NCBI RefSeq assembly: GCF_010977575.1
Contig: NZ_CP048812.1
Coordinates: 1,736,001 to 1,800,000 of the forward strand
Length of the DNA: 64,000 nt
Direction of reading: 5' to 3'
From: Halomonas socia
Lineage (GTDB): Bacteria > Pseudomonadota > Gammaproteobacteria > Pseudomonadales > Halomonadaceae
Shown: in pieces, positions 55,889 to 64,000 of the stretch
Layout of the letters: each line of letters starts with the position of its first letter
Numbering within the stretch: position 1 is the first letter of the stretch
The notes under the pieces: generated by a model
Told to the model about the DNA's origin: nothing
The model's input: the letters and a program-made list of their open reading frames with translations, nothing else
Database searches by the model: none
Made by a program: the position numbers and the translations under genes

Positions 55889-56641
55889 ATGGCAACTCGA
55901 ATCACGACGTCCTGCAGGGCGGATGGCATCATGCTGGTGAAGATCAGCTGTCCCGAGCGACGCAACATCCTGGACGAGGCGAGCTACGCTCAACTGATCG
56001 ATGCGCTCGCCGCTGCCGAAGCAGACGACGAGGTCAAGGTCCTGATCATCACCGGCAGCGAGAACTGCTTTACCGCAGGCAACGACCTGGCCAACTACAA
56101 GGCGCTGGCTGAGGCGACGGAGGTGCCAGCCATCACCTTCCTGCGCCGTCTACACGCCTTTCCCAAGCCGGTCATCGCCGCCGCGGAGGGGCTCGCCTTG
56201 GGGCTCGGTTCATCTATCCTGATGCACTGCGATTTCGCCTACGCGGGCAACTCGACCACCTGCTACCTGCCATTCGTCAATTTTGCCCTGACGCCCCTGG
56301 GGGCCGCCACGCAGATACTGCCCAAGCTGGTCGGCAACAAGGCGGCCAGTGAGATGCTCATGCTGGGCACCTCCTTATCCGCGGCCCGCGCCTGTGAACT
56401 GGGCCTGTTGACCGATACCACCCCCGATGGGATGGCGTTGGAGCAAGCATTCACCTGCGCCACCCGCCTGATCGCCAAGCCCTTCGATGCGCTGCTGGCC
56501 ACCAAGGCGCTGCTGCGGGAAGGCGACGCCGAGGCGATTAGCCGCGCCTTCGACCGCGAAGAACAGCAGTTGCTGGAACGCTGTCGCTCGCCCGAGGCTC
56601 AGGCGGCGATCGATGGCTTCTTCAGCAGGCTTCACGGATAG
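55889..56641 (+). CDS. Enoyl-CoA hydratase/isomerase family protein
   Basis: A 250-residue crotonase-fold protein. CPERRNILDEASYAQLIDALAAAEADDEVKVLIITGSENCFTAGNDLANY is the CoA-binding and oxyanion-hole part, and KPVIAAAEGLALGLGSSILMHCDFAYAGNSTTCYLPFVNFALTPLGAATQ is the second. One catalytic glutamate of classical hydratases (in the GAATQ(R/L) region) is not evident, so isomerase activity is possible. It is convergent with the catR-type gene, overlapping its end by 10 bases. Its role in the aromatic context is not clear; related proteins act on acyl-CoA intermediates. Confidence 0.8.
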   Translation: MATRITTSCRADGIMLVKISCPERRNILDEASYAQLIDALAAAEADDEVKVLIITGSENCFTAGNDLANYKALAEATEVPAITFLRRLHAFPKPVIAAAEGLALGLGSSILMHCDFAYAGNSTTCYLPFVNFALTPLGAATQILPKLVGNKAASEMLMLGTSLSAARACELGLLTDTTPDGMALEQAFTCATRLIAKPFDALLATKALLREGDAEAISRAFDREEQQLLERCRSPEAQAAIDGFFSRLHG

Positions 56642-57534
56642 CGCCCCGTTCGCCGGTTCTCCACCAGCACCTCGAGGATGGCGTTGGCCTGGCGCATGAT
56701 GTCGGAGGGCGGCTCGCCCTTGCGGCGACTGCAGATTACCGGCGATGTGATGCTGCGGTCGTCGAGGTAGACGAACACGATGCCGTCGCGCTGTACGCGC
56801 TTGACCTGCTCCGGCACCAGGGTGATGCCGATCTCCGAGGCGACCAGGCTCAGCGCGGTCTGCAGCTCGTTGGCTTCCTGGGCGACGCTGACCTTGAGGC
56901 CCTGGCGGCGGAATAGGCCCAGGGTGATGTCGGCCAGGCTGGGGCGTGGCTTGGCCGGAAACAGCACCAGCGGGTAGTCGGCGAGCTGGGCAAGGGTCGG
57001 GCGGCTGTTGGCCAGCGGGTGGTCGCTGGGCAGTGCCGCCATCAGCGGCTCGTCGAACAACACTTCTTGCTCCACGTCGGGGTCGTCGATGAGCAGGCGG
57101 CCGAAGCCGATATCGATGCGTCCCGCCTTGAGCGCCTGAACCTGCTGCACGGTGATCAGCTCGGCGAGGGTCAGCTCGACATCCTCCTTTTGTCGTAAAT
57201 CACGCACCAGCAGCGGCAACTGGCCGTAGAACACCGAGGGCACGAAGCCGATGCCGAACAGGTGGCGCTTGCTGCGCGCCATGCGACGTGTCGCGGCGGT
57301 GGTGACCTCGACTTTCTCCAGTATCTGCAGGGTATGCTCATAAAAGAACTGGCCCGCAGCCGTGAGACGCAGGCCGCGTGGGCTGCGATGAAACAGGTCG
57401 GCGCCTAGTTCTGACTCCAACTGTTTGATCTGTCTTGATAAAGGCGGTTGTGCCATATGCAGCCTGGTGGCTGCTCGAGTGAGGTTGAGCTCTTCGGCGA
57501 CGACGCAGAAGTAGCGCAGGTGGCGAAGCTCCAT
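56632..57534 (-). CDS. catR: LysR-family regulator of cat/ben genes (CatR/BenM type)
   Basis: A 300-residue regulator starting MELRHLRYFCVVAEELNLTRAATRLHMAQPPLSRQIKQLESELGADLFHRSPRGLRLTAAGQFFYEHT, the hallmark of the CatR/CatM/BenM group. These activate catBCA or benABCD in response to cis,cis-muconate. The effector domain shows IGFVPSVFYGQLPLLVRDLRQKEDVELTLAEL. AGGAGG precedes the ATG at 57534, and the ATAC-N7-GTAT recognition site overlaps this ribosome binding region. It is divergent from catB. Confidence 0.9.
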   Translation of the reverse strand: MELRHLRYFCVVAEELNLTRAATRLHMAQPPLSRQIKQLESELGADLFHRSPRGLRLTAAGQFFYEHTLQILEKVEVTTAATRRMARSKRHLFGIGFVPSVFYGQLPLLVRDLRQKEDVELTLAELITVQQVQALKAGRIDIGFGRLLIDDPDVEQEVLFDEPLMAALPSDHPLANSRPTLAQLADYPLVLFPAKPRPSLADITLGLFRRQGLKVSVAQEANELQTALSLVASEIGITLVPEQVKRVQRDGIVFVYLDDRSITSPVICSRRKGEPPSDIMRQANAILEVLVENRRTGRYP

Positions 57535-57535
57535 G

Positions 57536-57550
57536 ATACCTCCTGGGTAT
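57536..57550. promoter_or_regulatory. BenM/CatM-type operator ATAC-N7-GTAT
   Basis: ATACCTCCTGGGTAT exactly fits the ATAC-N7-GTAT consensus of BenM and CatM. It lies between catR and catB, 93 bp before catB, and covers the ribosome binding site of catR, implying autoregulation. Confidence 0.75.
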
Positions 57551-57643
57551 GGCTGAGCACTCAAACGATATTGGTTGCGCTGGCCAGACGCAATCAGACT
57601 GCTCCTCAATCACCGCCAACCGATTGCTGGAGCGCCATCTCTC

Positions 57644-58765
57644 ATGTCCGCCGTCATCGCCACCATTGACACGCTGCTGGTCGACCTGCCGACCATCCGT
57701 CCGCACAAGCTCTCCATGACCACCATGGCCTGCCAGACCATGGTCATCGTGCGGCTGCGCGACAGCGATGGCGTCGAGGGGCTGGGCGAAGGCACCACCA
57801 TCGGCGGCCTGGCCTACGGGCCGGAGAGCCCCGAGAGCATCAAGCGCAATATCGATACCTACCTGGCGCCGCTGCTGATCGGCCAGCCGGCCAGCAACGT
57901 CAACGCCCTGCGCGCACGCCTCAACCGCCATGCCCGCGGCAACACGATCGCCAAGTCGGCGCTGGAAACTGCGCTGCTGGATGCCCAGGGCAAGCGCCTG
58001 GGGCTGTCGGTCGCCGAGCTGTTGGGCGGTGCCCAGCAGAGCCATCTGCCGGTGCTGTGGACCCTCGCCAGTGGCGATACCCAGCGTGATATCGATGAGG
58101 CCTTCCAGCGCCTGGACGACCGTCGCCATTGCGACTTCAAGCTCAAGATCGGTGCCAACCCGGTAGACCAGGACGTCGCCCATGCGGCGGCGATCAAGGC
58201 CGCGCTGGGCGAGCGGGCCAGCGTGCGCGTCGACGTCAACCAGGCCTGGGACGAAGCCACCGCGGTGCGCGGCATCGCCGCCCTGCAGGAGGCCGGCATC
58301 GACCTGATCGAACAGCCGATTCCGGCCCGTGAGCACGCCGGCCTGATCCGGCTGGCCAACCGTTTCCGGGTACCGATGCTCGCCGACGAGGCGGTGCAGG
58401 ATGCCCGCGACGGTTTCGACCTCGCCGCCGCCGGCTTCAGCGGCGCCTATGCACTGAAGATCGCCAAGTCCGGTGGCCTGCATGGCGTGCTGGAGTTGGC
58501 CCATGTGGCCCAGGCCGCCGGCATCGGCCTTTACGGCGGCACCCTGCTTGAGGGCAGCATCGGCACCGCCGCCTCGCTGCACGCCTGGGCCACGCTGCCC
58601 GAGCTGGCCTGGGGCAGCGAGATGTTCGGTCCGCTGCTGCTCAAAGACGACATCGTCACCCAGCCGCTCGACTACCGCGAGTTCGGCGTCGCGCTGCCGC
58701 ACGGGCCGGGCCTCGGTATCGCCCTGGATGAGGACAAGCTCGCCCACTACACCCGCGCCCACTAA
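57644..58765 (+). CDS. catB: Muconate cycloisomerase
   Basis: An enolase-superfamily enzyme that turns cis,cis-muconate into muconolactone. The 373-residue sequence contains the loop region (TTIGGLAYGPESPESIKRNIDTYLAPLL), the catalytic KxK in CDFKLKIGANP, metal ligands in VRVDVNQAWDE, LIEQPIPA and LADEAV, and the second lysine in ALKIAKSGG. GVALPHGPGLGIALDEDKL is the usual C-terminus. The ATG at 57644 has GGAG 11 bases upstream. It heads catB-catC-catA-benABCD on this strand. Confidence 0.95.
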   Translation: MSAVIATIDTLLVDLPTIRPHKLSMTTMACQTMVIVRLRDSDGVEGLGEGTTIGGLAYGPESPESIKRNIDTYLAPLLIGQPASNVNALRARLNRHARGNTIAKSALETALLDAQGKRLGLSVAELLGGAQQSHLPVLWTLASGDTQRDIDEAFQRLDDRRHCDFKLKIGANPVDQDVAHAAAIKAALGERASVRVDVNQAWDEATAVRGIAALQEAGIDLIEQPIPAREHAGLIRLANRFRVPMLADEAVQDARDGFDLAAAGFSGAYALKIAKSGGLHGVLELAHVAQAAGIGLYGGTLLEGSIGTAASLHAWATLPELAWGSEMFGPLLLKDDIVTQPLDYREFGVALPHGPGLGIALDEDKLAHYTRAH

Positions 58766-58794
58766 GCCGTGAGAGCGCTGAGGAGGAGAACGAC

Positions 58795-59085
58795 ATGCTG
58801 TTTCAGGTGGAAATGACCGTCAAGCTGCCGCCGGAGATGCCGGCCGAGCAGGCCGCCAAGATCAAGGCGACCGAGAAAGCCTACTCCCAGGAGCTGCAGC
58901 GCGCCGGTAAGTGGCGCCACCTATGGCGGGTCGCCGGCAGCTACGCCAACGTCAGCATCTTCGACGTCGAGGACAACGCCGAGCTGCAGGAGATCGTCTC
59001 CAACCTGCCGCTCTTCCCCTACATGGAGATCAGCGTCACGCCGCTGTGTCGCCATCCATCGTCGGTTCGCGACGACGATCGCTGA
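58795..59085 (+). CDS. catC: Muconolactone delta-isomerase
   Basis: A 96-residue enzyme that moves the double bond of muconolactone to form beta-ketoadipate enol-lactone. MLFQVEMTVKLPPEMPAEQAAKIKATEKAYSQELQRAGKWRHLWRVAGSYANVSIFDVEDNAELQEIVSNLPLFPYMEISVTPL covers the entire family fold. It lies 29 bases after catB and 67 bases before catA. The length is normal. Confidence 0.95.
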   Translation: MLFQVEMTVKLPPEMPAEQAAKIKATEKAYSQELQRAGKWRHLWRVAGSYANVSIFDVEDNAELQEIVSNLPLFPYMEISVTPLCRHPSSVRDDDR

Positions 59086-59152
59086 GGCACCGACGAGCCA
59101 CGCCAGATAGGCCGCTCAGAGCGGCTACAACGATAACGATGAGGATATCCCC

Positions 59153-60127
59153 ATGAGCGTCAAGATTTTCGACACCCCCGACGTGCAGGACTTCCTGAAC
59201 AGCGTCGCCGGTTTCGACCAGCCTGGCGGCAACGACCGCGCCAAGCAGATCATGCACCGCCTGCTATCGGACCTCTACCGCCTGATCGACGACTTCGACG
59301 TCAGCGAGGAGGAGTACTGGTCGACCGTCAGCTTGCTCAACGCCCTCGGCCACGAGACCCAGTTCGGCCTGCTCTCGCCGGGCCTGGGCTTCGACCACTA
59401 CCTGGACATGCGCCAGGACGCCGCCGACGCCGAGGCCAAGCGCACCGGCGGCACGCCGCGCACCATCGAGGGCCCTCTGTACGTGGCCGGTGCCCCGGAA
59501 GCCGAGGGCTTCGCCCGCCTGGACGACGGCAGCGACCCCGACGGCGAGGTGATGTGGCTGACCGGCCAGGTACGCGACGTGAACGGCCAGCCGATCCCCG
59601 GTGCCAAGGTGGAGATCTGGCACTGCAACTCCAAGGGTAACTACTCGTTCTTCGACCCGAGCCAGAGCGAGTACAACATGCGCCGCACCATCTACACCGA
59701 CAGCGACGGCCGCTACACCGCACGCAGCATCATCCCCTCCGGCTACGGCGTGCCGGAAGGCGCCCCCACCGACCAGGTGCTCAAGGCGCTGGGCCGCCAC
59801 GGCGAGCGTCCGGCGCATATCCACTACTTCATCTCCGCGCCGGGCCACCAGCACCTGACCACCCAGATCAACCTGGCCGGCGACGAGTACACCTGGGACG
59901 ACTTCGCCTTTGCCACCCGCGAGGAGCTGGTGGTGCCGGCGACGCGCATCGAAGACCCGGCCGAGATCGACAAGCGTGAGCTGGACGGTCCGTTCTCCGA
60001 GGTGGTGTTCGACGTCGAGCTGGCCAAGACCGACAAGCCGGAGCTGCAGGCGCGTCATGCCCGCCCGCGGGCCAAGGAAGACGCCCAGGATCAGCACAGC
60101 CAGCTGGCCGCTACCGCCAAGGTGTGA
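59153..60127 (+). CDS. catA: Catechol 1,2-dioxygenase, copy 2
   Basis: The same intradiol dioxygenase as the copy at 42.08 kb, here in the standard catBCA order. Iron ligands are the tyrosines of IEGPLYVAGAP and IIPSGYGVPEG and the histidines of RPAHIHYFISAPGHQHL. It opens catechol from benzoate. From ATTTTCGACACC onward (codon five) it matches copy 1 with about a dozen base differences to the stop codon, most of them silent. The flanks are unrelated. It was probably the donor, since it sits in the cat operon. Confidence 0.96.
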   Translation: MSVKIFDTPDVQDFLNSVAGFDQPGGNDRAKQIMHRLLSDLYRLIDDFDVSEEEYWSTVSLLNALGHETQFGLLSPGLGFDHYLDMRQDAADAEAKRTGGTPRTIEGPLYVAGAPEAEGFARLDDGSDPDGEVMWLTGQVRDVNGQPIPGAKVEIWHCNSKGNYSFFDPSQSEYNMRRTIYTDSDGRYTARSIIPSGYGVPEGAPTDQVLKALGRHGERPAHIHYFISAPGHQHLTTQINLAGDEYTWDDFAFATREELVVPATRIEDPAEIDKRELDGPFSEVVFDVELAKTDKPELQARHARPRAKEDAQDQHSQLAATAKV

Positions 60128-60162
60128 TCAGGCATGTCGCCACCTCCAGCGAGGGGCGCCGG

Positions 60163-60249
60163 GGGCAGGTCAAAGGGGAGGTTTGCGCCATGGATGGCGC
60201 AAGTTAGCGCCCAGGGATGGGTTTACAGCGCCTCCCCGTAGACCTGCCC
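60163..60249. repeat. Multi-hairpin intergenic repeat between catA and benA
   Basis: GGGCAGGTCAAAGGGGAGG and CCTCCCCGTAGACCTGCCC form outer arms (16 of 19 bases paired). Inside are GCGCCATGGATGGCGC (a perfect hairpin) and a segment with CCCAGGGATGGG. The CATGGATGGCGC and AGGGATGGGTTTACAGCG pieces resemble dispersed extragenic repeats I associate with Halomonas and related marine gammaproteobacteria. It may act as terminator or RNA processing site between cat and ben genes. Confidence 0.5.
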
Positions 60250-60295
60250 TCGGATCAGCCCCAAGCGGTCACGACAAGATAAAGAGGATTACTCC

Positions 60296-61663
60296 ATGAC
60301 CAGCAAGCTTGATCAACTCGAAACGCGCATCCGCGGCGCGGTGGTCGACGACCCCGCCAACGGCATCTTCCGCTGCCACCGCAGCATGTTCACCGACCGC
60401 GACTTCTTCGAACTCGAGATGAAGCACATCTTCGAGGGCAACTGGCTGTTCCTGGCCCACGAGAGCCAGATCAGTGAGCCGGGCGACTACTTCACCGTGA
60501 CCATGGGGCGCCAGCCGGTGGTCATCACCCGCGACAAGCAGGGTGAGCTGCACGGCCTGATCAACGCCTGCGCCCACCGCGGCGCCACCCTGTGCCGGCG
60601 CAAGCAGGGCAACAAGGGCACCTTCACCTGCCCGTTCCACGGCTGGACCTTCAAGAACGACGGCAAGCTGCTCAAGGCCAAGAACGAGAAGACCGGCGCC
60701 TACCCGGACGGCTTCAAGCAGGACGGCTCCCACGACCTCAAGCACCTGCCGCGCTTCGAGAACTATCGCGGCTTCCTGTTTGGCAGCCTCAGCGACGACG
60801 TGATGCCGCTCGACGACTATCTCGGCGAGACCCGCAAGATCATCGACAACATCGTTGACCAGGCGCCGGAAGGACTGGAAGTGCTGCGCGGTACCTCCTC
60901 CTACACCTTCCAGGGCAACTGGAAGCTGGGCGCCGAGAACGGTGCCGACGGCTACCACGTGAGCACCGTGCACTGGAACTACGCCTCGACCATGGATCGC
61001 CGCAACTACGACGCCGGCGGCACCAAGGCGGTGGACGCCGACGGCTGGTCGAAGAGCCAGGGCGGCTTCTACTCCTACGAGAATGGCCACATGATGCTGT
61101 GGACCCGCCTGCTCAACCCCGAGGTGCGCCCGATCTACACCCACAAGGGGTGGATCGAGCAGGAGCTGGGCGAGGCGCGGGCTGACTCCATCGTCAACCA
61201 GACGCGTAACCTCTGCCTCTACCCCAACGTCTATCTGATGGATCAGTTCTCCACCCAGATCCGCGTGATCCGTCCCCTCGACGTCGACAAGAGCGAAGTC
61301 ACCATCTACTGCTTCGCGCCCAAGGGCGAGTCGGCCGAGAACCGCCGCGTGCGCATCCGCCAGTACGAAGACTTCTTCAACGTCAGCGGCATGGGCACCC
61401 CGGACGACCTCGAGGAGTTCCGCGCCTGCCAGGCCGGCTACGCCGGGCTCGACGCCGAGTGGAATGATCTCTCCCGCGGCGCCAAGCAGTGGATCGAAGG
61501 TGCCGACGACAACGCCCGCGCCATCGACATGAAACCGCTGCTGAGCGGCGCCTCCCCCGAGGACGAAGGCCTCTACGTGCTGCACCACAAGCACTGGGTC
61601 GAGGAGATGCTGCGCGCCATCGACAAGGAACGCAGCCAATTCATCGCCACCGCGAGCGCCTGA
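60296..61663 (+). CDS. benA: Benzoate 1,2-dioxygenase large subunit
   Basis: The Rieske oxygenase alpha subunit which adds dioxygen to benzoate, forming the cis-diol. The 455-residue protein has the Rieske ligands in [28 protein letters not shown] and the mononuclear iron ligands in [15 protein letters not shown]. The start [50 protein letters not shown] is typical of BenA. AGAGGA precedes the ATG. First gene of benABCD. Confidence 0.96.
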   Translation: MTSKLDQLETRIRGAVVDDPANGIFRCHRSMFTDRDFFELEMKHIFEGNWLFLAHESQISEPGDYFTVTMGRQPVVITRDKQGELHGLINACAHRGATLCRRKQGNKGTFTCPFHGWTFKNDGKLLKAKNEKTGAYPDGFKQDGSHDLKHLPRFENYRGFLFGSLSDDVMPLDDYLGETRKIIDNIVDQAPEGLEVLRGTSSYTFQGNWKLGAENGADGYHVSTVHWNYASTMDRRNYDAGGTKAVDADGWSKSQGGFYSYENGHMMLWTRLLNPEVRPIYTHKGWIEQELGEARADSIVNQTRNLCLYPNVYLMDQFSTQIRVIRPLDVDKSEVTIYCFAPKGESAENRRVRIRQYEDFFNVSGMGTPDDLEEFRACQAGYAGLDAEWNDLSRGAKQWIEGADDNARAIDMKPLLSGASPEDEGLYVLHHKHWVEEMLRAIDKERSQFIATASA

Positions 61664-61676
61664 GGAGGAACGCACC

Positions 61677-62164
61677 ATGAGCATCGATTATCACCAGATT
61701 CAGGCCTTTCTGTACCGCGAAGCGCGGCTGCTCGACGACCGTGAGTGGGATGAGTGGCTGACGTGCTACCGCAGCGACGCAGTGTTCTGGATGCCGGCCT
61801 GGGACGACGACGACCAGCTGACCCGCGACCCGCACAGCGAGATCTCACTGATCTACTACCCCAACCGCGAGGGGCTGGAGGATCGCGTCTACCGCATCAA
61901 GACCGAGCGCTCGGGGCCAGCACCCCGGAGCCGCGCACCACCCACCAGATCAGCAATATCGAGGTGCTGAGCGAAACGCACGGCCAGGTCGAGCTGCGCT
62001 TCAACTGGCATACCCTGAGCCACCGCTACCAGAAGACCAGCAGCTTCTTCGGCACCTCCTTCTACACCCTGGACGTGTCCGGCGAGACGCCGCTGATCAC
62101 CAACAAGGTGGTGCAGCTGAATAACGATTACATCCACCAGGTCATCGACGTCTACCACATCTGA
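61677..62164 (+). CDS. benB: Benzoate 1,2-dioxygenase small subunit, with a one-base frameshift
   Basis: The beta subunit of benzoate dioxygenase. MSIDYHQIQAFLYREARLLDDREWDEWLTCYRSDAVFWMPAWDDDDQLTRDPHSEISLIYYPNREGLEDRVYRIKTERS is in one frame, and ASTPEPRTTHQISNIEVLSETHGQVELRFNWHTLSHRYQ to DVYHI in another. One more G in the 4-G run at 61913-61916 joins them (TERSGASTPEPRT) into 162 residues, the normal length. The protein is otherwise perfectly preserved inside an intact operon, so a sequence error is much more likely than loss of function. Confidence 0.88.
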
Positions 62165-62191
62165 CCGCACCCGGTGGGGAGGAGAATGCTC

Positions 62192-63217
62192 ATGAGTTAC
62201 ACCATCGCACTCAACTTCGAGGACGGCGTGAGCCGCTTCATCGGCTGCAATGCCGGCGAGACGGTGCTCGACGCCGCCTACCGGCAGAAGATCAACCTGC
62301 CCATGGACTGCTCCGATGGGGTTTGCGGCACCTGCAAGGGCCGCTGCGAGCAGGGTGCCTTCGAGATGGGCGACGACTACCTGGAGGAGGCGCTCTCCGA
62401 GGAGGAGGAGGTCGAAGGCCAGGTGCTGACCTGCCAGATGGTGCCGTCGTCGGACTGCGTGATCCAGGTGCCGGTGGCCTCGAGCCTGTGCAAGACGGCG
62501 GTAGGGGCGATGGATGCCACCCTGGCGTGGGTCGAGCCGCTCTCCGAGGATAGCCTCGAGCTAGTGCTCGAGCTGGACGATGAGGGCGGCCTGGCGTTTC
62601 TGCCCGGCCAGTACGTCAATATCCAGGTGCCGGGCAGCGACCAGACCCGCTCCTACTCGTTCAGCTCGCTGCCCGGCAGTCGCGAGGCCAGCTTCCTGAT
62701 CCGCAACCTTCCCGAGGGGCTGATGAGCGGCTACCTCCGCCAGCGGGCTGCCGCCGGTGATCGCCTCACGCTCACCGGGCCGCTGGGTAGCTTCTACTTG
62801 CGCCAGGTAACTCGCCCGGTGCTGATGCTGGCTGGCGGTACCGGCCTTGCCCCCTTCCTTGCCATGCTCGAGCAGTTGGCTGAGAAGGGGAGTGATCAGC
62901 CGATCCACCTGATCTACGGCGTCAACTGCGACGATCACCTGGTCAAGCTCGCGGCACTGGATGACTTCGTCGAGCGGGTGCCGGAGTTCAGCTACACCAC
63001 GGTGGTGGTCGATGAGCAGAGCCGCAACGCCCGCAAGGGCTACGTGACCCACCATATGCCTGCCGAGGTACTGCACGACGGCGACGTCGACGTCTACCTG
63101 TGCGGGCCGCCGCCGATGGTCGATGCCGTGCTTGGCCACTTCCGCGAGCAGGACATCACCCCGGCCAACTTCTACTACGAGAAGTTTACCCCCAACGTGA
63201 CGGAGGCGGCGGCATGA
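62192..63217 (+). CDS. benC: Benzoate 1,2-dioxygenase reductase
   Basis: A 341-residue electron-transfer protein. The N-terminal [2Fe-2S] ferredoxin domain has CSDGVCGTCKGRCEQGAF plus a distal cysteine (LTCQM), followed by an FAD barrel (QTRSYSFSSLPGS) and NAD domain (LMLAGGTGLAPFLAMLEQLAE ... VYLCGPPPMVDAVLGHF). The ATG at 62192 matches the BenC start (MSYTIALNFEDG) and is preceded by GGAGG; two upstream in-frame starts lack family similarity. It delivers electrons from NADH to BenAB. Its stop codon overlaps the benD start (ATGA). Confidence 0.95.
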   Translation: MSYTIALNFEDGVSRFIGCNAGETVLDAAYRQKINLPMDCSDGVCGTCKGRCEQGAFEMGDDYLEEALSEEEEVEGQVLTCQMVPSSDCVIQVPVASSLCKTAVGAMDATLAWVEPLSEDSLELVLELDDEGGLAFLPGQYVNIQVPGSDQTRSYSFSSLPGSREASFLIRNLPEGLMSGYLRQRAAAGDRLTLTGPLGSFYLRQVTRPVLMLAGGTGLAPFLAMLEQLAEKGSDQPIHLIYGVNCDDHLVKLAALDDFVERVPEFSYTTVVVDEQSRNARKGYVTHHMPAEVLHDGDVDVYLCGPPPMVDAVLGHFREQDITPANFYYEKFTPNVTEAAA

Positions 63218-63996
63218 GCCTGCGTTTCGAGAACCGCGTGATGCTGGTTACCGGGGCGGCCCAGGGCATCGGCCAGCGGGTCGCCGAGCGGGCTGGTGCC
63301 GAGGGCGCGCGCCTGGCGCTGGTGGATCGCGCCGAGCACGTTGAGCAGGTGGCAGCTGGACTACGCGAGCAGGGCGTGGACGCCATTGCCCTGCAGGCCG
63401 ACCTGGAGACCTGGGAAGGCGCCGAGGGCGCAATACGCCAGACTCACGACCACTTCGGCCGGCTGGATATCCTGATCAACAACGTCGGCGGCGCGATCAA
63501 CTTCAAGCCGTTCACCGCCTTTAGCGAGGTCGAAATCCAGGCCGAGATCAGCCGCTCGCTGATGCCCACCCTGTGGTGCTGCCGCGCCGCGTTGCCGTCC
63601 ATGGTGGCCCAGGGCAGCGGCGTCATCGTCAACGTCTCCTCGGCGGCGACCCGCGGTATCCACCGCATTCCCTACTCGGCGGCCAAGGGTGGGGTCAACG
63701 CCATGACCGCCTCGCTGGCCTTCGAGTACGCCGAGCACGGTATCCGTGTAGTGGCTACCGCCCCGGGAGGCACCGAGGCGCCGCCGCGGCGCATCTCGCG
63801 GGGCACCCCCGAGCCGCGCAATGCGACCGAGCAGGCCTGGTTCCAGGCGCATATCGACCAGACCAAACAGAGCTGCTTCATGGGCCGCTACGGCACCCTG
63901 GACGAGATGGCCGCGCCGATCCTGTTCCTGGCCTCCGACGACGCCAGCTACATCACCGGCAGCGTGCTGCCGGTGGCCGGCGGCGACAGCGGCTGA
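63214..63996 (+). CDS. benD: cis-1,2-Dihydroxybenzoate (benzoate diol) dehydrogenase
   Basis: A 260-residue SDR that oxidises and decarboxylates the benzoate cis-diol to catechol. The NAD motif is VTGAAQGIGQRVAERAG, followed by VDRAEHVEQ and NNVGGAINFKPF. Catalytic residues are serine in VNVSSAATRG and tyrosine-lysine in YSAAKGG. ATAPGGTEAPPRRISRGTPEPRNATEQAWFQAHIDQTKQSCFMGRYGTLDEMA is characteristic of BenD. It finishes four bases before the window end. Confidence 0.94.
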   Translation: MSLRFENRVMLVTGAAQGIGQRVAERAGAEGARLALVDRAEHVEQVAAGLREQGVDAIALQADLETWEGAEGAIRQTHDHFGRLDILINNVGGAINFKPFTAFSEVEIQAEISRSLMPTLWCCRAALPSMVAQGSGVIVNVSSAATRGIHRIPYSAAKGGVNAMTASLAFEYAEHGIRVVATAPGGTEAPPRRISRGTPEPRNATEQAWFQAHIDQTKQSCFMGRYGTLDEMAAPILFLASDDASYITGSVLPVAGGDSG

Positions 63997-64000
63997 GCCC

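Overview
The window looks like chromosomal DNA of a GC-rich gammaproteobacterium, most likely Halomonas or another Halomonadaceae. The basis is codon and GC style, the number of TRAP and tripartite tricarboxylate transporters, and a ben/cat, pca, pob and van gene set of gammaproteobacterial type. The genus is an inference; there is no rRNA or other marker in the window. I found no tRNA, rRNA or CRISPR array.

Layout. (1) 1-9.0 kb is accessory and heavily damaged: a frameshifted glutathione S-transferase, a dead IS1182-type insertion sequence with recognisable ends, a truncated glyoxalase-fold gene joined to a macrolide-type glycosyltransferase, a broken AT-rich gene of unknown family, a TacAT-type toxin-antitoxin pair with a palindromic operator, LysR fragments, and a CGNR zinc-finger regulator divergent from an epoxide hydrolase. 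(2) 9.3-17.7 kb: a branched-chain-type ABC importer (five genes), a LysR regulator, a benzoylformate decarboxylase and an orphan TRAP binding protein. (3) 17.8-22.9 kb: a Phd/ParE toxin-antitoxin pair, a PcaQ-like regulator, an XRE-ImmA peptidase plus PIN-domain pair, and pcaHG. (4) 22.9-34.7 kb: a second orphan TRAP binding protein, vanAB with vanR, a complete TRAP transporter, an aromatic aldehyde dehydrogenase, an SDR, an AraC regulator and pobA. (5) 34.8-39.5 kb: an Asp/Glu racemase with its own TRAP transporter and an RpiR regulator. (6) 39.6-46.0 kb: a NahR-like regulator, salicylate hydroxylase, a first catA, and benzyl-alcohol and benzaldehyde-type dehydrogenases, ending in a remnant of a pobA 3' end. 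(7) 46.1-55.3 kb: an AT-richer sugar-acid-like module (two enolase-superfamily enzymes, a 2-hydroxyacid dehydrogenase, an FAH-family enzyme, TctABC, GntR) followed by insertion sequence debris. (8) 55.9-64 kb: enoyl-CoA hydratase, catR, catBC, a second catA and benABCD.

Together the genes funnel aromatic acids into the two ortho-cleavage entry points. Benzoate (benABCD) and salicylate (nahG-like) go to catechol, which catA, catB and catC convert towards beta-ketoadipate enol-lactone. Vanillate (vanAB) and 4-hydroxybenzoate (pobA) go to protocatechuate, which pcaHG opens. Benzyl alcohol, benzaldehyde and benzoylformate can feed benzoate through the dehydrogenases and the decarboxylase. The later pca genes (pcaB, C, D, I, J, F) are not in the window.

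Two things stand out. First, nine single-base length changes sit in homopolymer runs inside otherwise well-preserved genes (several are a 5-G run reading as 4), which points to systematic consensus errors rather than true pseudogenes. Second, several cis-regulatory palindromes can be paired with nearby regulators (VanR, BenM/CatR-type, RpiR, TacA), and an IclR-type operator recurs in front of two importers although no IclR gene is present.
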